A stretch of 30,693 nucleotides of DNA. Source: an uncultured Bacteroides sp. Lineage in GTDB: Bacteria; Bacteroidota; Bacteroidia; Bacteroidales; Bacteroidaceae. This document shows, piece after piece, positions 1-7,420 of the stretch (positions are counted from its first letter, which is position 1; every line of letters starts with the position of its first letter). Location of the stretch: the NCBI RefSeq assembly GCF_958445495.1, contig NZ_CAUCSQ010000046.1, positions 1 to 30,693 on the forward strand, in the 5' to 3' direction. The notes under the pieces are model-generated. The model made no database searches, was not told where the DNA came from, and saw nothing but the letters and a program-made list of their open reading frames with translations. Made by a program: the position numbers and the translations under genes.

Positions 1-99
1 CGCTAAACTCCGGGAATCTCAAATGGGGAACATTATAACAATTATATCCTCAATTCCCGTAGCTTTACCCTGATTTGTATAACCAATAAACATAAAAGT

Positions 100-1026
100 A
101 TGATTCAAAAGAAAACGATTAAAGAAATTTCCTTACTTTGGAAAGAGGACAAGAAACAGTATGTAAAACAATCGACATTCGCTGCTTATGTACTAATCCT
201 CGAAAATCACATTTATCCGACATTTGGAGAAATGTATGAGCTAGAAGAAAATAAAGTTCAAGAATTTACTCTCCAAAAGATTCATAATGGATTAAGCCAG
301 AAATCCATTAAAGACATTTTGATTGTATTGAAAATGATATTAAAATTCGGAGTAAAACATGGACTCTTAGATTATAAAGAATGGGAAATCAGATTTCCAA
401 CAACAGATGAAAAACAACGGTTAGAAGTTCTCAGCATCTCACACCAAAAAAGAATTATGAGTTTTATTCAAGAGCATTTTACATTCAAGAATCTAGGAAT
501 ATATATTTGCCTAAGCACCGGATTACGAATTGGAGAAGTATGCGCTCTGACATGGGACGATATAAACATAGAATTAGGAATAATTTCCATTAGAAGAACA
601 ATTGAACGCATCTATATCATTGACGGAGAAAAAAGACATACAGAACTTATTATCAATACGCCAAAAACTAAAAATTCCATTCGTGAAATTCCCATAACCA
701 AAGAACTAATCAGGATTTTGAAACCATTGAAAAAGATAGTAAACGGTAACTATTACATTCTAACCAATGAGAAAAAGCCAACAGAACCCAGAACATACCG
801 CAACTATTACAAAAAACTAATGAAGGATTTAAATATTCCAGAACTAAAATTTCATGGCCTCAGACATAGCTTTGCCACACGCTGTATAGAAAGTAACTGT
901 GATTACAAAACAGTAAGCGTTATCCTGGGGCATTCCAATATCAGTACAACACTCGACCTTTACGTCCATCCTAATATGGAACAAAAGAAAAAATGCATCG
1001 ATAGGATGTTCAAAGGATTAAAATAA
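100..1026 (+). CDS. Tyrosine recombinase / phage-type integrase
   Basis: This 308-aa protein is a tyrosine site-specific recombinase that would cut and rejoin DNA through a covalent 3'-phosphotyrosine. Residues 1-100 look like the helical SAM-like core-binding domain. Residues 110-308 are the catalytic domain, with R143 (in STGLRIGEV), a likely K191, H252-x2-R255 (HGLRHSFAT), H278 (LGHSN) and the nucleophile Y288 (LDLYVHP). The full catalytic set is present, so it appears intact. Its codons are strongly AT-rich compared with genes after 7.4 kb, consistent with horizontal acquisition. No directionality factor or attachment site can be recognised nearby, and the left flank is cut by the window edge. 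Whether it serves the VirE segment downstream is unknown. A phase-variation invertase of the Bacteroides Tsr type is possible but less likely, because no promoter lies between inverted repeats here. Confidence 0.9.
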   Translation: MIQKKTIKEISLLWKEDKKQYVKQSTFAAYVLILENHIYPTFGEMYELEENKVQEFTLQKIHNGLSQKSIKDILIVLKMILKFGVKHGLLDYKEWEIRFPTTDEKQRLEVLSISHQKRIMSFIQEHFTFKNLGIYICLSTGLRIGEVCALTWDDINIELGIISIRRTIERIYIIDGEKRHTELIINTPKTKNSIREIPITKELIRILKPLKKIVNGNYYILTNEKKPTEPRTYRNYYKKLMKDLNIPELKFHGLRHSFATRCIESNCDYKTVSVILGHSNISTTLDLYVHPNMEQKKKCIDRMFKGLK

Positions 1027-1034
1027 TTCATATA

Positions 1035-1059
1035 GGGGGTGTTGAAATGATGCATCCCC
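1035..1059 (+). terminator. Possible weak terminator hairpin after integrase
   Basis: GGGGGTG (1035-1041) can pair with CATCCCC (1053-1059), allowing one G-U pair, across an 11-nt loop. It begins 8 nt after the integrase stop codon. Only a short TTAAAA follows and there is no real U-tract, so termination is uncertain. Confidence 0.35.
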
Positions 1060-1311
1060 TTAAAACCGGCAAGGAACCATAGATACACACCGATGAGATA
1101 ACCTACCCTAAAAATTCATGTCGGTATAAACAAATAACCATAGTTTTTAAAAAAGTCTAAACAACATTTGCTTAAACACTTCCTTTTCCCGGAATAAAAT
1201 CCTTCCTTTATGAAAAATATTATCCCATAGTATCTCACAAATAAAATAAATCCTACAGACAAAAGAAGAACCGACTTACCAACGTTACACAGAAAAATAT
1301 ATTTGGCAAGT

Positions 1312-1329
1312 TGCCGTCATCTGTCACAG
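1312..1329. repeat. Left 18-bp inverted terminal repeat of the VirE segment
   Basis: TGCCGTCATCTGTCACAG at 1312-1329 is the reverse complement, with one mismatch (17 of 18), of CTGTGACAGATGACAGCA at 4153-4170. The two copies face inward and bracket a single gene. The core CTGTSACAG is itself nearly palindromic, which makes part of the match less informative. The flanking TGCYGTCAT is not palindromic and does support a true inverted pair. No target-site duplication is visible directly outside. Confidence 0.7.
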
Positions 1330-1365
1330 AAAAGTAGTTAACAAACTAATAATGAATGAAAAAAC

Positions 1366-1413
1366 CTGTGACAGCAAGGAGTGACGGCAGAGTGACAGCA
1401 CTTTTGCTGTCAC
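1366..1413. repeat. Left subterminal TGTCAC-repeat cluster with perfect hairpin
   Basis: The cluster has CTGTGACAG (1366-1374), GTGACGGCA (1381-1389), GTGACAGCA (1392-1400) and TGCTGTCAC (1405-1413). The last two form a perfect 9-bp inverted repeat around the 4-nt spacer CTTT. The same architecture recurs at the other side of the segment (4069-4090). It could be a protein-binding cluster, a transposase or initiator site, or a 3' hairpin for the VirE-type transcript. There is no T-tract on the minus strand after the stem, so a plain terminator is unlikely. Confidence 0.65.
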
Positions 1414-1518
1414 CATAAAAACAGCATGGCAAAGACGTTTATCCACTCTACAGACAAGTATCTCCATAACAACCGGTATCGGGCTTACCACCCAACACTC
1501 CCATACAACTAGCTTCCG

Positions 1519-3609
1519 TCATTTGTCCACCAACCTTACCACATGGTAAAGCGTACCGCCACGGGTATGTCTGGAAGGGATTTCCTGCTTTTTCAGTATC
1601 CTTCCGAAAGAATTAACCCTTTTGACGGACATCGGGATTGAACTGTTTCTCTGAATATCCTCCATAATCTCGGCAGGAGACAACCATTCCCCCTCTTTAG
1701 GCTGTGCAGCGCGGAAATAACGGAAAAACAATTGCTCTTCCAGAGGAACCTGTTCAAACTCACGGTTGTTTTCCATCATAATCCTTTCATCCTCCCGGTC
1801 GAACCAATAACGTTCGCCATGCTCCAGCTCATACATGGCTTGCGCATAAAGCTGTTCATAATCTATCGGGCGGTTGGTGTCAATCACTCCCGTCACCTCG
1901 ATACAAATAAAACGGCGGCTTCCGGAAGGGTCGGTCAACAAGTCTTTTTGGTTACTCGTGGCTATGAATGAGGCATACCGGCGCATTTCGAGCACGGCGC
2001 TGCCATGCGGTTTCTTCACATTCAGCACCGGCTTTTGCAGAATATGTTTCAAGAAGCCTTGTTGCATTGAACTCACCTGGTCGAATTCATCGATATTGAT
2101 GAGCGCAAAACGATTGAGGTAAAGTTCGGCATCTTTCTTTCTGGAAAAATCAATACTGTCGGTGTAATAGGAACGTTCCGAAGGCGGCATTATACTCCGG
2201 CAAAAAGTGGATTTACGTGTCCCTTGCGGTCCGACAAGCAAAGGCGAGACACTGTTTGCATACTTTTTATCGCTTCCTCTCCAATGAGAAACCATATTGA
2301 GGAACCAACGATGGAACAAATCCGTCCAATGAGGATTCCGGCAAGGAACGGTAGCCGCCAATGCGCGGATACGGTCTTTACCATCCCATACCGGAAGCCG
2401 GTAAAGAAAATCTTCCAACGGATTAAATACAGGCACACGGTTGGAGTAGATATAACGGCTAATGTCCCTGTCCCACAACGGGATGCCTTCCATTTGCGCA
2501 TCCAAGGCAATGCTATTCAGCGTACGTTTGTCGAGAGGGTTGAAACGGAAACGGAAAGAAAGCCTCTCACGATACTCCACCTCACCGATTTGGGTGTTAT
2601 GGCGAAATTCATAACGGCGTTTCATAAATTCCTCCGTCTGCAAGGCAAGTTGCTGCTCTTTGCTCAGGCTGATATTCTTGCCGAAACCTTTACATTCGGC
2701 ATATATATTGCCAATCATCTGACGAATAAGCATCTCCTGCTTATACATATAAAAACGAAAAACCGTACGCTTCACGACTTCTTCTTGCGGGAGTCCCGAA
2801 GCAAAACAGTTTTTAGCCAGTTGGACGACTAAAGGATGCCATGCATCTTCGCCCAAATTAAGCCCCGCTTCCCTGAGATCAGCATACGCTTTCCGAAAAG
2901 CGGCTTCGAAAAGCATCAGAAAGGCATTTTCCGCATCATATCCCGGTACGGCACGGGTCAATGGGGATTTTTCGGCCTGAACCGCCTCCCTGAAAGTGGT
3001 TTCTTCGGGCATTGATGACGGTTGGGAGAGATAAAATTGAACGGAATCCGGACGATATATGATGTCCGAATCATGGGATAACCGCGAATATTGCTCCAAG
3101 GCCGGTTCTTTGGGAAGAATATCGAACGGAAGCTGGGGCTGATAACACTTCACAGCCAGTCGGTAAGCATGGGCATGGAACAGTTCCGCTTCCTCTTGCG
3201 TTTTGGGTAGAGAATTGTCCGGCCGGGTGAAGGTAGTCCAGATTTTTACCGTTTTTCCACTCGACCCTATGAAAACACAACGGGTTTGCGGTTGTTCGCA
3301 GGCTTTTTGTTTCACTAAAACGATTTCCGACTTATTGGATAAAGGACCAACGGTCAGTTCAACAATGCCATTGTAGTTTTTCATCTGTTTCCGGCCATTC
3401 ATTTTACAGAACTCGGCAGCAGGAATTATCTTGGGAAGTTTATCGGCAAACATACACCGTTCGTCGGGAAGAGTATGTCGCAAATGCTCTCTGAATGCAG
3501 AAACCGGACGGGATTTTATTTCCGTCTTTATCTTATTTACCAATGTATCAAGATCCATTACGCTGAGCGCTATCGTATCTTCATTCTTACGAAATTGAGT
3601 AATTTTCAT
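1519..3609 (-). CDS. BT4734/VirE-type primase-helicase-like protein (VirE_N, VirE, DUF3874)
   Basis: This large protein matches the Bacteroides VirE family: a BT4734-like N-terminal domain, a central P-loop ATPase of the VirE/primase-helicase type and a C-terminal DUF3874-like region. Numbered from an upstream in-frame start at 3699, it has Walker A GPQGTRKST (490-498), Walker B within FALINIDEFD (531-540), a sensor-like IATSN (579-583) and an arginine motif GSRR (593-596). I choose the start at 3609 (residue 31 of the longer frame, MKITQFR). The family-like sequence begins there, and a good promoter at 3660-3690 lies inside the longer reading frame. The product has 696 aa. It probably unwinds DNA or helps initiate replication, but its partner and substrate are not known. 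It is the only gene between the inverted repeats at 1312 and 4170. Confidence 0.85.
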   Translation of the reverse strand: MKITQFRKNEDTIALSVMDLDTLVNKIKTEIKSRPVSAFREHLRHTLPDERCMFADKLPKIIPAAEFCKMNGRKQMKNYNGIVELTVGPLSNKSEIVLVKQKACEQPQTRCVFIGSSGKTVKIWTTFTRPDNSLPKTQEEAELFHAHAYRLAVKCYQPQLPFDILPKEPALEQYSRLSHDSDIIYRPDSVQFYLSQPSSMPEETTFREAVQAEKSPLTRAVPGYDAENAFLMLFEAAFRKAYADLREAGLNLGEDAWHPLVVQLAKNCFASGLPQEEVVKRTVFRFYMYKQEMLIRQMIGNIYAECKGFGKNISLSKEQQLALQTEEFMKRRYEFRHNTQIGEVEYRERLSFRFRFNPLDKRTLNSIALDAQMEGIPLWDRDISRYIYSNRVPVFNPLEDFLYRLPVWDGKDRIRALAATVPCRNPHWTDLFHRWFLNMVSHWRGSDKKYANSVSPLLVGPQGTRKSTFCRSIMPPSERSYYTDSIDFSRKKDAELYLNRFALINIDEFDQVSSMQQGFLKHILQKPVLNVKKPHGSAVLEMRRYASFIATSNQKDLLTDPSGSRRFICIEVTGVIDTNRPIDYEQLYAQAMYELEHGERYWFDREDERIMMENNREFEQVPLEEQLFFRYFRAAQPKEGEWLSPAEIMEDIQRNSSIPMSVKRVNSFGRILKKQEIPSRHTRGGTLYHVVRLVDK

Positions 3610-3659
3610 TAATTTGATAATAAATTGTTTTGTCAGCGCCTTTGTGATCGTTGAGACTG

Positions 3660-3690
3660 CTAAATTAGTCATAATATCCGGAACCAACAA
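3660..3690 (-). promoter_or_regulatory. Bacteroides-type promoter for the VirE-type gene
   Basis: On the minus strand TTG (3690-3688) is followed after exactly 20 bp by TAATTTAG (3667-3660), close to the TAnnTTTG box. It lies 50 bp upstream of the chosen start at 3609 and supports that start over the ATG at 3699. Confidence 0.55.
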
Positions 3691-3786
3691 GGAAAGCAAG
3701 GCCTTAATACATAAAATCGCCTATATATCAGCATCTCTTTTTTTAAAAGAAATAGGGTTGCCATCACATAGTACAGATTGACAGGT

Positions 3787-3955
3787 TTCAAATCAGTTTC
3801 CTCTGCTTGAAACTGTAGTTTCTGCTGCATGGAACTAGAGTTTCATCAGCCAGGAACCAATGGTTTCAAGCAATTGGAACTAGAGTTTCAAGCGTATGAA
3901 ACTATAGTTTCAAACCGCAGAATCAACTGTTTCACGCCTTGAAACTATTAGTTTA
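3787..3955. repeat. Array of about eight GAAACT-N2-AGTTTC dyads at 22-bp period
   Basis: Units of 14-15 bp lie at 3809-3822, 3831-3844, 3853-3867, 3876-3889, 3898-3911, 3920-3933 and 3941-3955. A degenerate unit sits at 3787-3800. The best unit is the perfect palindrome GAAACTATAGTTTC (3898-3911); others read GGAACTAGAGTTTC (twice) or GAAACTGTAGTTTC. Unit starts are spaced 22, 22, 23, 22, 22 and 21 bp, about two DNA helical turns, so a bound dimer would sit on the same face each time. The sequence between the dyads is not conserved. The array lies upstream of the VirE-type promoter and resembles an iteron cluster or a multimeric operator. Confidence 0.8.
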
Positions 3956-4068
3956 AAGGCAAGGCACGACTCATAAACACGGGGACAATAAATTGAACGA
4001 CTTATCTTTCTATGGCTGATACTATCAACTTCCAAACAGCATCTTTGATTTTTTCTTTGTTTTTTGGT

Positions 4069-4114
4069 GTGACAGCATTATTGCTATCACACTGCTGTCA
4101 CATCATGCTGTCAC
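4069..4114. repeat. Right subterminal TGTCAC-repeat cluster
   Basis: GTGACAGCA (4069-4077) and TGCTATCAC (4082-4090) form a 9-bp inverted repeat with one mismatch around the 4-nt spacer TTAT, mirroring the hairpin at 1392-1413. Two further perfect TGCTGTCAC copies follow at 4093-4101 and 4106-4114. The copies are 11-13 bp apart. The same 9-mer at both borders of one gene points to a shared recognition sequence. Confidence 0.65.
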
Positions 4115-4152
4115 ACGATTAAGTACTTATACTCTGGAAGTTAGATTGTAAT

Positions 4153-4170
4153 CTGTGACAGATGACAGCA
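4153..4170. repeat. Right 18-bp inverted terminal repeat of the VirE segment
   Basis: CTGTGACAGATGACAGCA matches the reverse complement of 1312-1329 at 17 of 18 positions. It includes the near-palindrome ATCTGTGACAGAT (4151-4163). No direct repeat is seen immediately outside the two copies. Confidence 0.7.
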
Positions 4171-4251
4171 TATTTTGTTTTTTATTTCATAAGATAGTGA
4201 ATTCTGAGTTCAAGTTATAAATGCAGCACCTACTTATTTCATTGGGAACAA

Positions 4252-5138
4252 TTATTCCGCCATCATACTATATTCCGCTATTTTCTCTTTGCATAAACGC
4301 TCAGTAACATCTTTCAGAATATCTACACGGGAAATAAGATACTCCAACTGTTCCTTCGAGATACTGAAATCTTTGTTATAACGAGCTTCGATATACGAAC
4401 GGCATAATAAATCAAAACATTCTTTCTCTTCATCCGTATTTTGAGGAAAGACTGTAGTTAATCTCATAGAGAAACGCTTTACCCATCCCACCGAGCTCTT
4501 TGATTTTATGACTCTTCGGGCGATAGTTTGTAAAGACCATCAGGATACAATTATAAAGTTTCTCACATGTCTGATGAAGAAGAAAAGCTGAAATATTAGT
4601 TTGTTTCTTAGGCAAATAATATTCTTTCACCCCATCTAAAAGCCCGCAAGCATATGGATATAATTCATCAAATTCACTCTGCGCAATATCCCAAATCTCT
4701 TTAAAACTCAACTTTCGCGGTTTTGCCAATTCGCATTTTCCACTATTGTAAAGCATAATTCCTTCCTTTACTATATCCGTAAAGAAATACTGGCTGATTT
4801 CCAGATTACGATTTACTGTATTGATATGTTCTACAACAAATTGTGGAAAAGCATGACGACGACCAGCAAACAAATTATGATATTTATTCGTAATACGGTG
4901 TAATTTCTCTTCCACTTGCTTAGCCGGTCCGGTTATGACCACAAGAATATCATAATCACTCTGATAGGAAGTATGAACACCAAATTCTATATTACTGTCC
5001 CATAAAACATAGTTTCCCCTTGCATAACTCCCGAACAGGATAACCATCTGACAATTCCTGATGCTCTTACACACTAAATCCAGCAAGACTGTCAATTCTT
5101 CCTGTGTACGTTTGGGTAAACGTTTTATAGACTTTCAT
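4252..5138 (-). pseudogene. Frameshifted MNT-HEPN fusion (nucleotidyltransferase plus HEPN domain)
   Basis: The N-terminal half is a minimal nucleotidyltransferase with GSYARG and a downstream DYD pair. The C-terminal half resembles a HEPN domain, including YRPKSHKIKEL. The fusion resembles MNT-HEPN proteins linked to toxin-antitoxin and defence systems. Two reading frames are needed. The first ends at 4430 after drifting out of frame near the G-rich stretch around 4478-4486. The HEPN tail (WVKRFSMRLTTVFPQNTDEE) continues in another frame to 4252. Removing one G from the GGG there would restore a continuous protein. At the 5' end the frame continues upstream of the TTG at 5095 (KSIKRLPKRTQEE) until a stop that overlaps the only good ATG (5136-5138), so a second one-base insertion is likely. 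Sequencing error or programmed frameshifting are alternatives. Confidence 0.7.
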
Positions 5139-5161
5139 TATCATTCTTATTTGTAACTTTA

Positions 5162-5192
5162 CAAAAGTACGAACTTTGCCATCCCCTAGCAA
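5162..5192 (-). promoter_or_regulatory. Promoter of the MNT-HEPN gene
   Basis: On the minus strand TTG (5192-5190), a 20-bp spacer and a perfect TACTTTTG box (5169-5162) match the Bacteroides consensus. It lies about 24 bp upstream of the ATG at 5138, so the broken gene still has its promoter. Confidence 0.65.
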
Positions 5193-5225
5193 CAGAGATA
5201 CATAAAAACTTATAATAAAGTATTT

Positions 5226-6971
5226 TTAGAATCTCCTTAATACTTCCATCATTGCCGAACGACGTTTATATTTTACCCGGAACTCTGCAACCAACCTTTT
5301 CACTGCTGCCTGTCCCCCATTAAGTTTCTTTGCACACAACAACGCCTGTGCTATCAATTCATAATGAGTCCGTCCTACATTCTGTTCTGCGTAATCATTC
5401 AACAAAGAGGTATATATAGCAATCAATTGCTCCGAATGAGTATCTTTCAGATGATAAGAATATTTCATCAATGCTTCCAATTGATTATACCTGATTGACG
5501 ACAACAGTTTGAACAAACGCTCATAATCTTTTTCTTTCACATAAATTTCAGCCTCATCATTTTGACCAAAAGAAAAATACTCACTAAATTGAGTTTCTTT
5601 CATCATCGTATCCAGAAAGCTCTTCCATTCCTCTTTCGGAACAAGAGTTTTAAGTTTGCTATAATATTCTAACTGATCTCTACCCGACACAAACAATAAA
5701 CGGCATGTATTAATGACTTCAGAAGTTTGATGAGTCATCTCGTAAATCCTCAATTTAGTTTTCAACCATTCATCTATGGTTCCGATATGTTCTTCTTTTT
5801 CCGCAATCTCTATTCCTTCATTCAGCAAACGGATAGCTTCATCATATTGACAACTGGCAATCAATTTATCCACCTCCATTTCTCGAATTTCAGTTAAATA
5901 AAGGTATTGACGAATCGTATCAGCCGCTTTTTGCTCTTCATGCAGTTCGGTTAACAGATTGACTTTCCGAAGAACGATTTGATATAAGTCGTAAGTATCT
6001 TTTCTTTCTTCCAAAAGTTTGTCAATCAATTCCAACGCATTTTCTGCCGGTTGAATGGAAAGATTTATTTGCATCAGCAATTCGTCTATATCATAAAGGT
6101 CATAATCACGATAAGTTGATAGTTTAGCCAGTTGACCTAGTTCCTGAAGAATCGCTGTCTTTTGCTTTTGGGTGGTCGCAGGATGCCCGATTACTTTTAT
6201 CAGCAAATCTCCTGCCTGCTTACAATAATCAGAAGGATAGAGTTCATCATTATACAAAAGTTCATCCTCATAATTCTCACCGATTGAACGAAAAGTTTGA
6301 AGAGCGATGTCAATAGTAGCATCTATGTTTCCCACATTCAAAAAGGAGTCTGCTTTCTCCAAAAAAGTGTCCATCCGATTGAAAACAGTTTCCCAATCAT
6401 GGTCAAAATCATCATAACGATTATGATAACGAGACTTTTTGTTAGAATAAGAGTCATTAAACACTTTCTGAATCTCTGCTCTGTAATCCTTTTCTTTTGA
6501 TGTTGTAGAGAGCTCTTTAGCCATAAAACGATTCAAAAGGGCTGTTTTAAATTCTGAATGCATAGAGGCATATTCATATATAAATTGTGAAAGTTCTTGT
6601 GGGTTAACGAATGACAGCAATTGTCGTATGTCCACAGTTTCATCTATAACGGCGGCTTCCTCTACCTCTGCTTTCATCTTGGAAAAGGCACTGCGATTCA
6701 CCTTTTTCTCATTATCACGAATTGCCAATAAGGTTGCTACGACATGCTTGCAAATCTCCCCATCATACGGACAATCACAGTACCAAGACTCAATTTCTTT
6801 TCCGTCCATAGATATCTCTACACTATAATCCTCCGTACCCTCCACTGTCGCAGTCCATTCACCGGGCGAATCTTCTTCCAATTTAGAAACAGCCCCTATT
6901 TCATAATACTCTTCTCCGCGCACTAATATTCTATATGGCACAAAGTTCTCAAAATTATCCAGTGTAATCAT
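5226..6971 (-). CDS. SWIM zinc-finger protein with helical-repeat C-terminus
   Basis: The 581-aa protein carries a SWIM zinc finger near its N-terminus: C65-x-C67-x6-C74-x-H76 in a WYCDCPYDGEICKHVV context. SWIM fingers bind DNA or protein in nuclear and bacterial regulatory proteins. The rest (about 90-581) is acidic and helix-rich, with TPR-like stretches such as the segment around AIRLLNEGIEIAEKEEHI, and no catalytic motif is apparent. The gene starts 9 bp after the stop of the 77-aa gene at 6981-7214 and is probably co-transcribed with it. In other bacteria SWIM proteins of this kind can sit beside MoxR, VWA or SNF2 genes; none is present here. The precise role is unknown. Confidence 0.8.
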   Translation of the reverse strand: MITLDNFENFVPYRILVRGEEYYEIGAVSKLEEDSPGEWTATVEGTEDYSVEISMDGKEIESWYCDCPYDGEICKHVVATLLAIRDNEKKVNRSAFSKMKAEVEEAAVIDETVDIRQLLSFVNPQELSQFIYEYASMHSEFKTALLNRFMAKELSTTSKEKDYRAEIQKVFNDSYSNKKSRYHNRYDDFDHDWETVFNRMDTFLEKADSFLNVGNIDATIDIALQTFRSIGENYEDELLYNDELYPSDYCKQAGDLLIKVIGHPATTQKQKTAILQELGQLAKLSTYRDYDLYDIDELLMQINLSIQPAENALELIDKLLEERKDTYDLYQIVLRKVNLLTELHEEQKAADTIRQYLYLTEIREMEVDKLIASCQYDEAIRLLNEGIEIAEKEEHIGTIDEWLKTKLRIYEMTHQTSEVINTCRLLFVSGRDQLEYYSKLKTLVPKEEWKSFLDTMMKETQFSEYFSFGQNDEAEIYVKEKDYERLFKLLSSIRYNQLEALMKYSYHLKDTHSEQLIAIYTSLLNDYAEQNVGRTHYELIAQALLCAKKLNGGQAAVKRLVAEFRVKYKRRSAMMEVLRRF

Positions 6972-6980
6972 ATGACTAAT

Positions 6981-7214
6981 TTATTCCTTTATATACCCTT
7001 CCTGTTCATACGCTTTCCTATATTTATGAATCATTGCCACCAACGGCCTTAAACGTTCATCAGCAACCAGCATGCCCCTATAACGCAAATACTGATTATC
7101 ATAAAGCTTCCGGTTTCCGGTCTTGAGACGCTTCTCCACATCCGCAGGAATGAAAAATTCCGCACGGTTGCCCAATTTTACATAGAATTCATTTAAAAAG
7201 ATAAAAATGTCCAT
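6981..7214 (-). CDS. Small protein of unknown function, 77 aa
   Basis: I do not recognise this protein. It is charged, without a signal peptide or membrane segment, and mostly helical, with a basic middle (VEKRLKTGNRKLYDNQYLRYRG) and an EQEGYIKE end. It is the first gene of an apparent two-gene operon: its stop lies 9 bp before the start of the SWIM protein gene. A TATATTTG box stands at 7250-7243, about 29 bp upstream of its ATG. The tight spacing and promoter support a real gene that may act with the SWIM protein. Confidence 0.65.
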   Translation of the reverse strand: MDIFIFLNEFYVKLGNRAEFFIPADVEKRLKTGNRKLYDNQYLRYRGMLVADERLRPLVAMIHKYRKAYEQEGYIKE

Positions 7215-7242
7215 GTCACACGAGTTCTGAAATAAAATATTA

Positions 7243-7250
7243 CAAATATA
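7243..7250 (-). promoter_or_regulatory. -7 box (TATATTTG) for the 77-aa/SWIM operon
   Basis: The minus-strand TATATTTG matches TAnnTTTG. No TTG is seen at 19-21 bp upstream, so only the -7 element is supported. Confidence 0.4.
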
Positions 7251-7358
7251 GTGTCAACGAAGCAACAAACCTAATTTCCGCATGCACATTTTTTATATGG
7301 CGGAAATCGAGCCCTGATTCCGTACATGCAAAATGCGACGATAAATTTCAAGCGAGAG

Positions 7359-7389
7359 TTTGCAAAGGCGATTACTATTTATACCTTTG
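7359..7389 (+). promoter_or_regulatory. Promoter of the beta-lactamase operon
   Basis: TTTG (7359-7362), a 19-bp spacer and TACCTTTG (7382-7389) match both Bacteroides promoter elements. The start codon at 7421 follows after 31 bp. This native-looking promoter needs no insertion sequence to drive the gene. Confidence 0.7.
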
Positions 7390-7420
7390 TGCCCTCAACG
7401 AAAAATCAGCAACCCTGTAA

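Larger units (their letters stand above)
1027..1518. other. Gene-free AT-rich stretch with left-end repeat cluster of the VirE segment
   Basis: There is no convincing gene in these 492 bases. Positions 1042-1311 are AT-rich and featureless by eye. Positions 1312-1413 hold a dense cluster of TGTCAC-type repeats, listed separately. The remainder, up to 1518, is the 3' side of the VirE-type gene. Confidence 0.6.
3610..4251. other. Gene-free regulatory or origin-like region upstream of the VirE-type gene
   Basis: No gene is supported in these 642 bases. From left to right they hold the VirE-type promoter (3660-3690), the 22-bp-period dyad array (3787-3955), an AT-rich stretch with a run of T (about 4040-4066), and the right TGTCAC cluster with the right terminal repeat (4068-4170). 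About 80 bp of AT-rich sequence then leads to the end of the MNT-HEPN gene. Dyad array, AT-rich stretch and a helicase gene together resemble the layout of an iteron-type replication origin. That is an inference from arrangement only. Confidence 0.55.

Noticed and set aside
1..60. Invertible promoter next to the integrase (CGGGAAT at 11-17 and ATTCCCG at 53-59)
   Set aside because: The 7-bp arms are short and no TAnnTTTG box lies between them on either strand.
2224..2832. 202-aa plus-strand frame opposite the VirE-type gene
   Set aside because: It lies wholly inside an intact minus-strand gene with strong motifs and has no recognisable domain.
3787..3955. CRISPR-like array
   Set aside because: The repeats are only 14-15 bp dyads with 7-8 bp gaps that are too short to be spacers, and the dyads themselves vary. 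There are no cas genes.
1312..4170. Simple insertion sequence
   Set aside because: No transposase gene and no visible target-site duplication; the only gene is a VirE-type helicase, so it does not fit a known IS layout.
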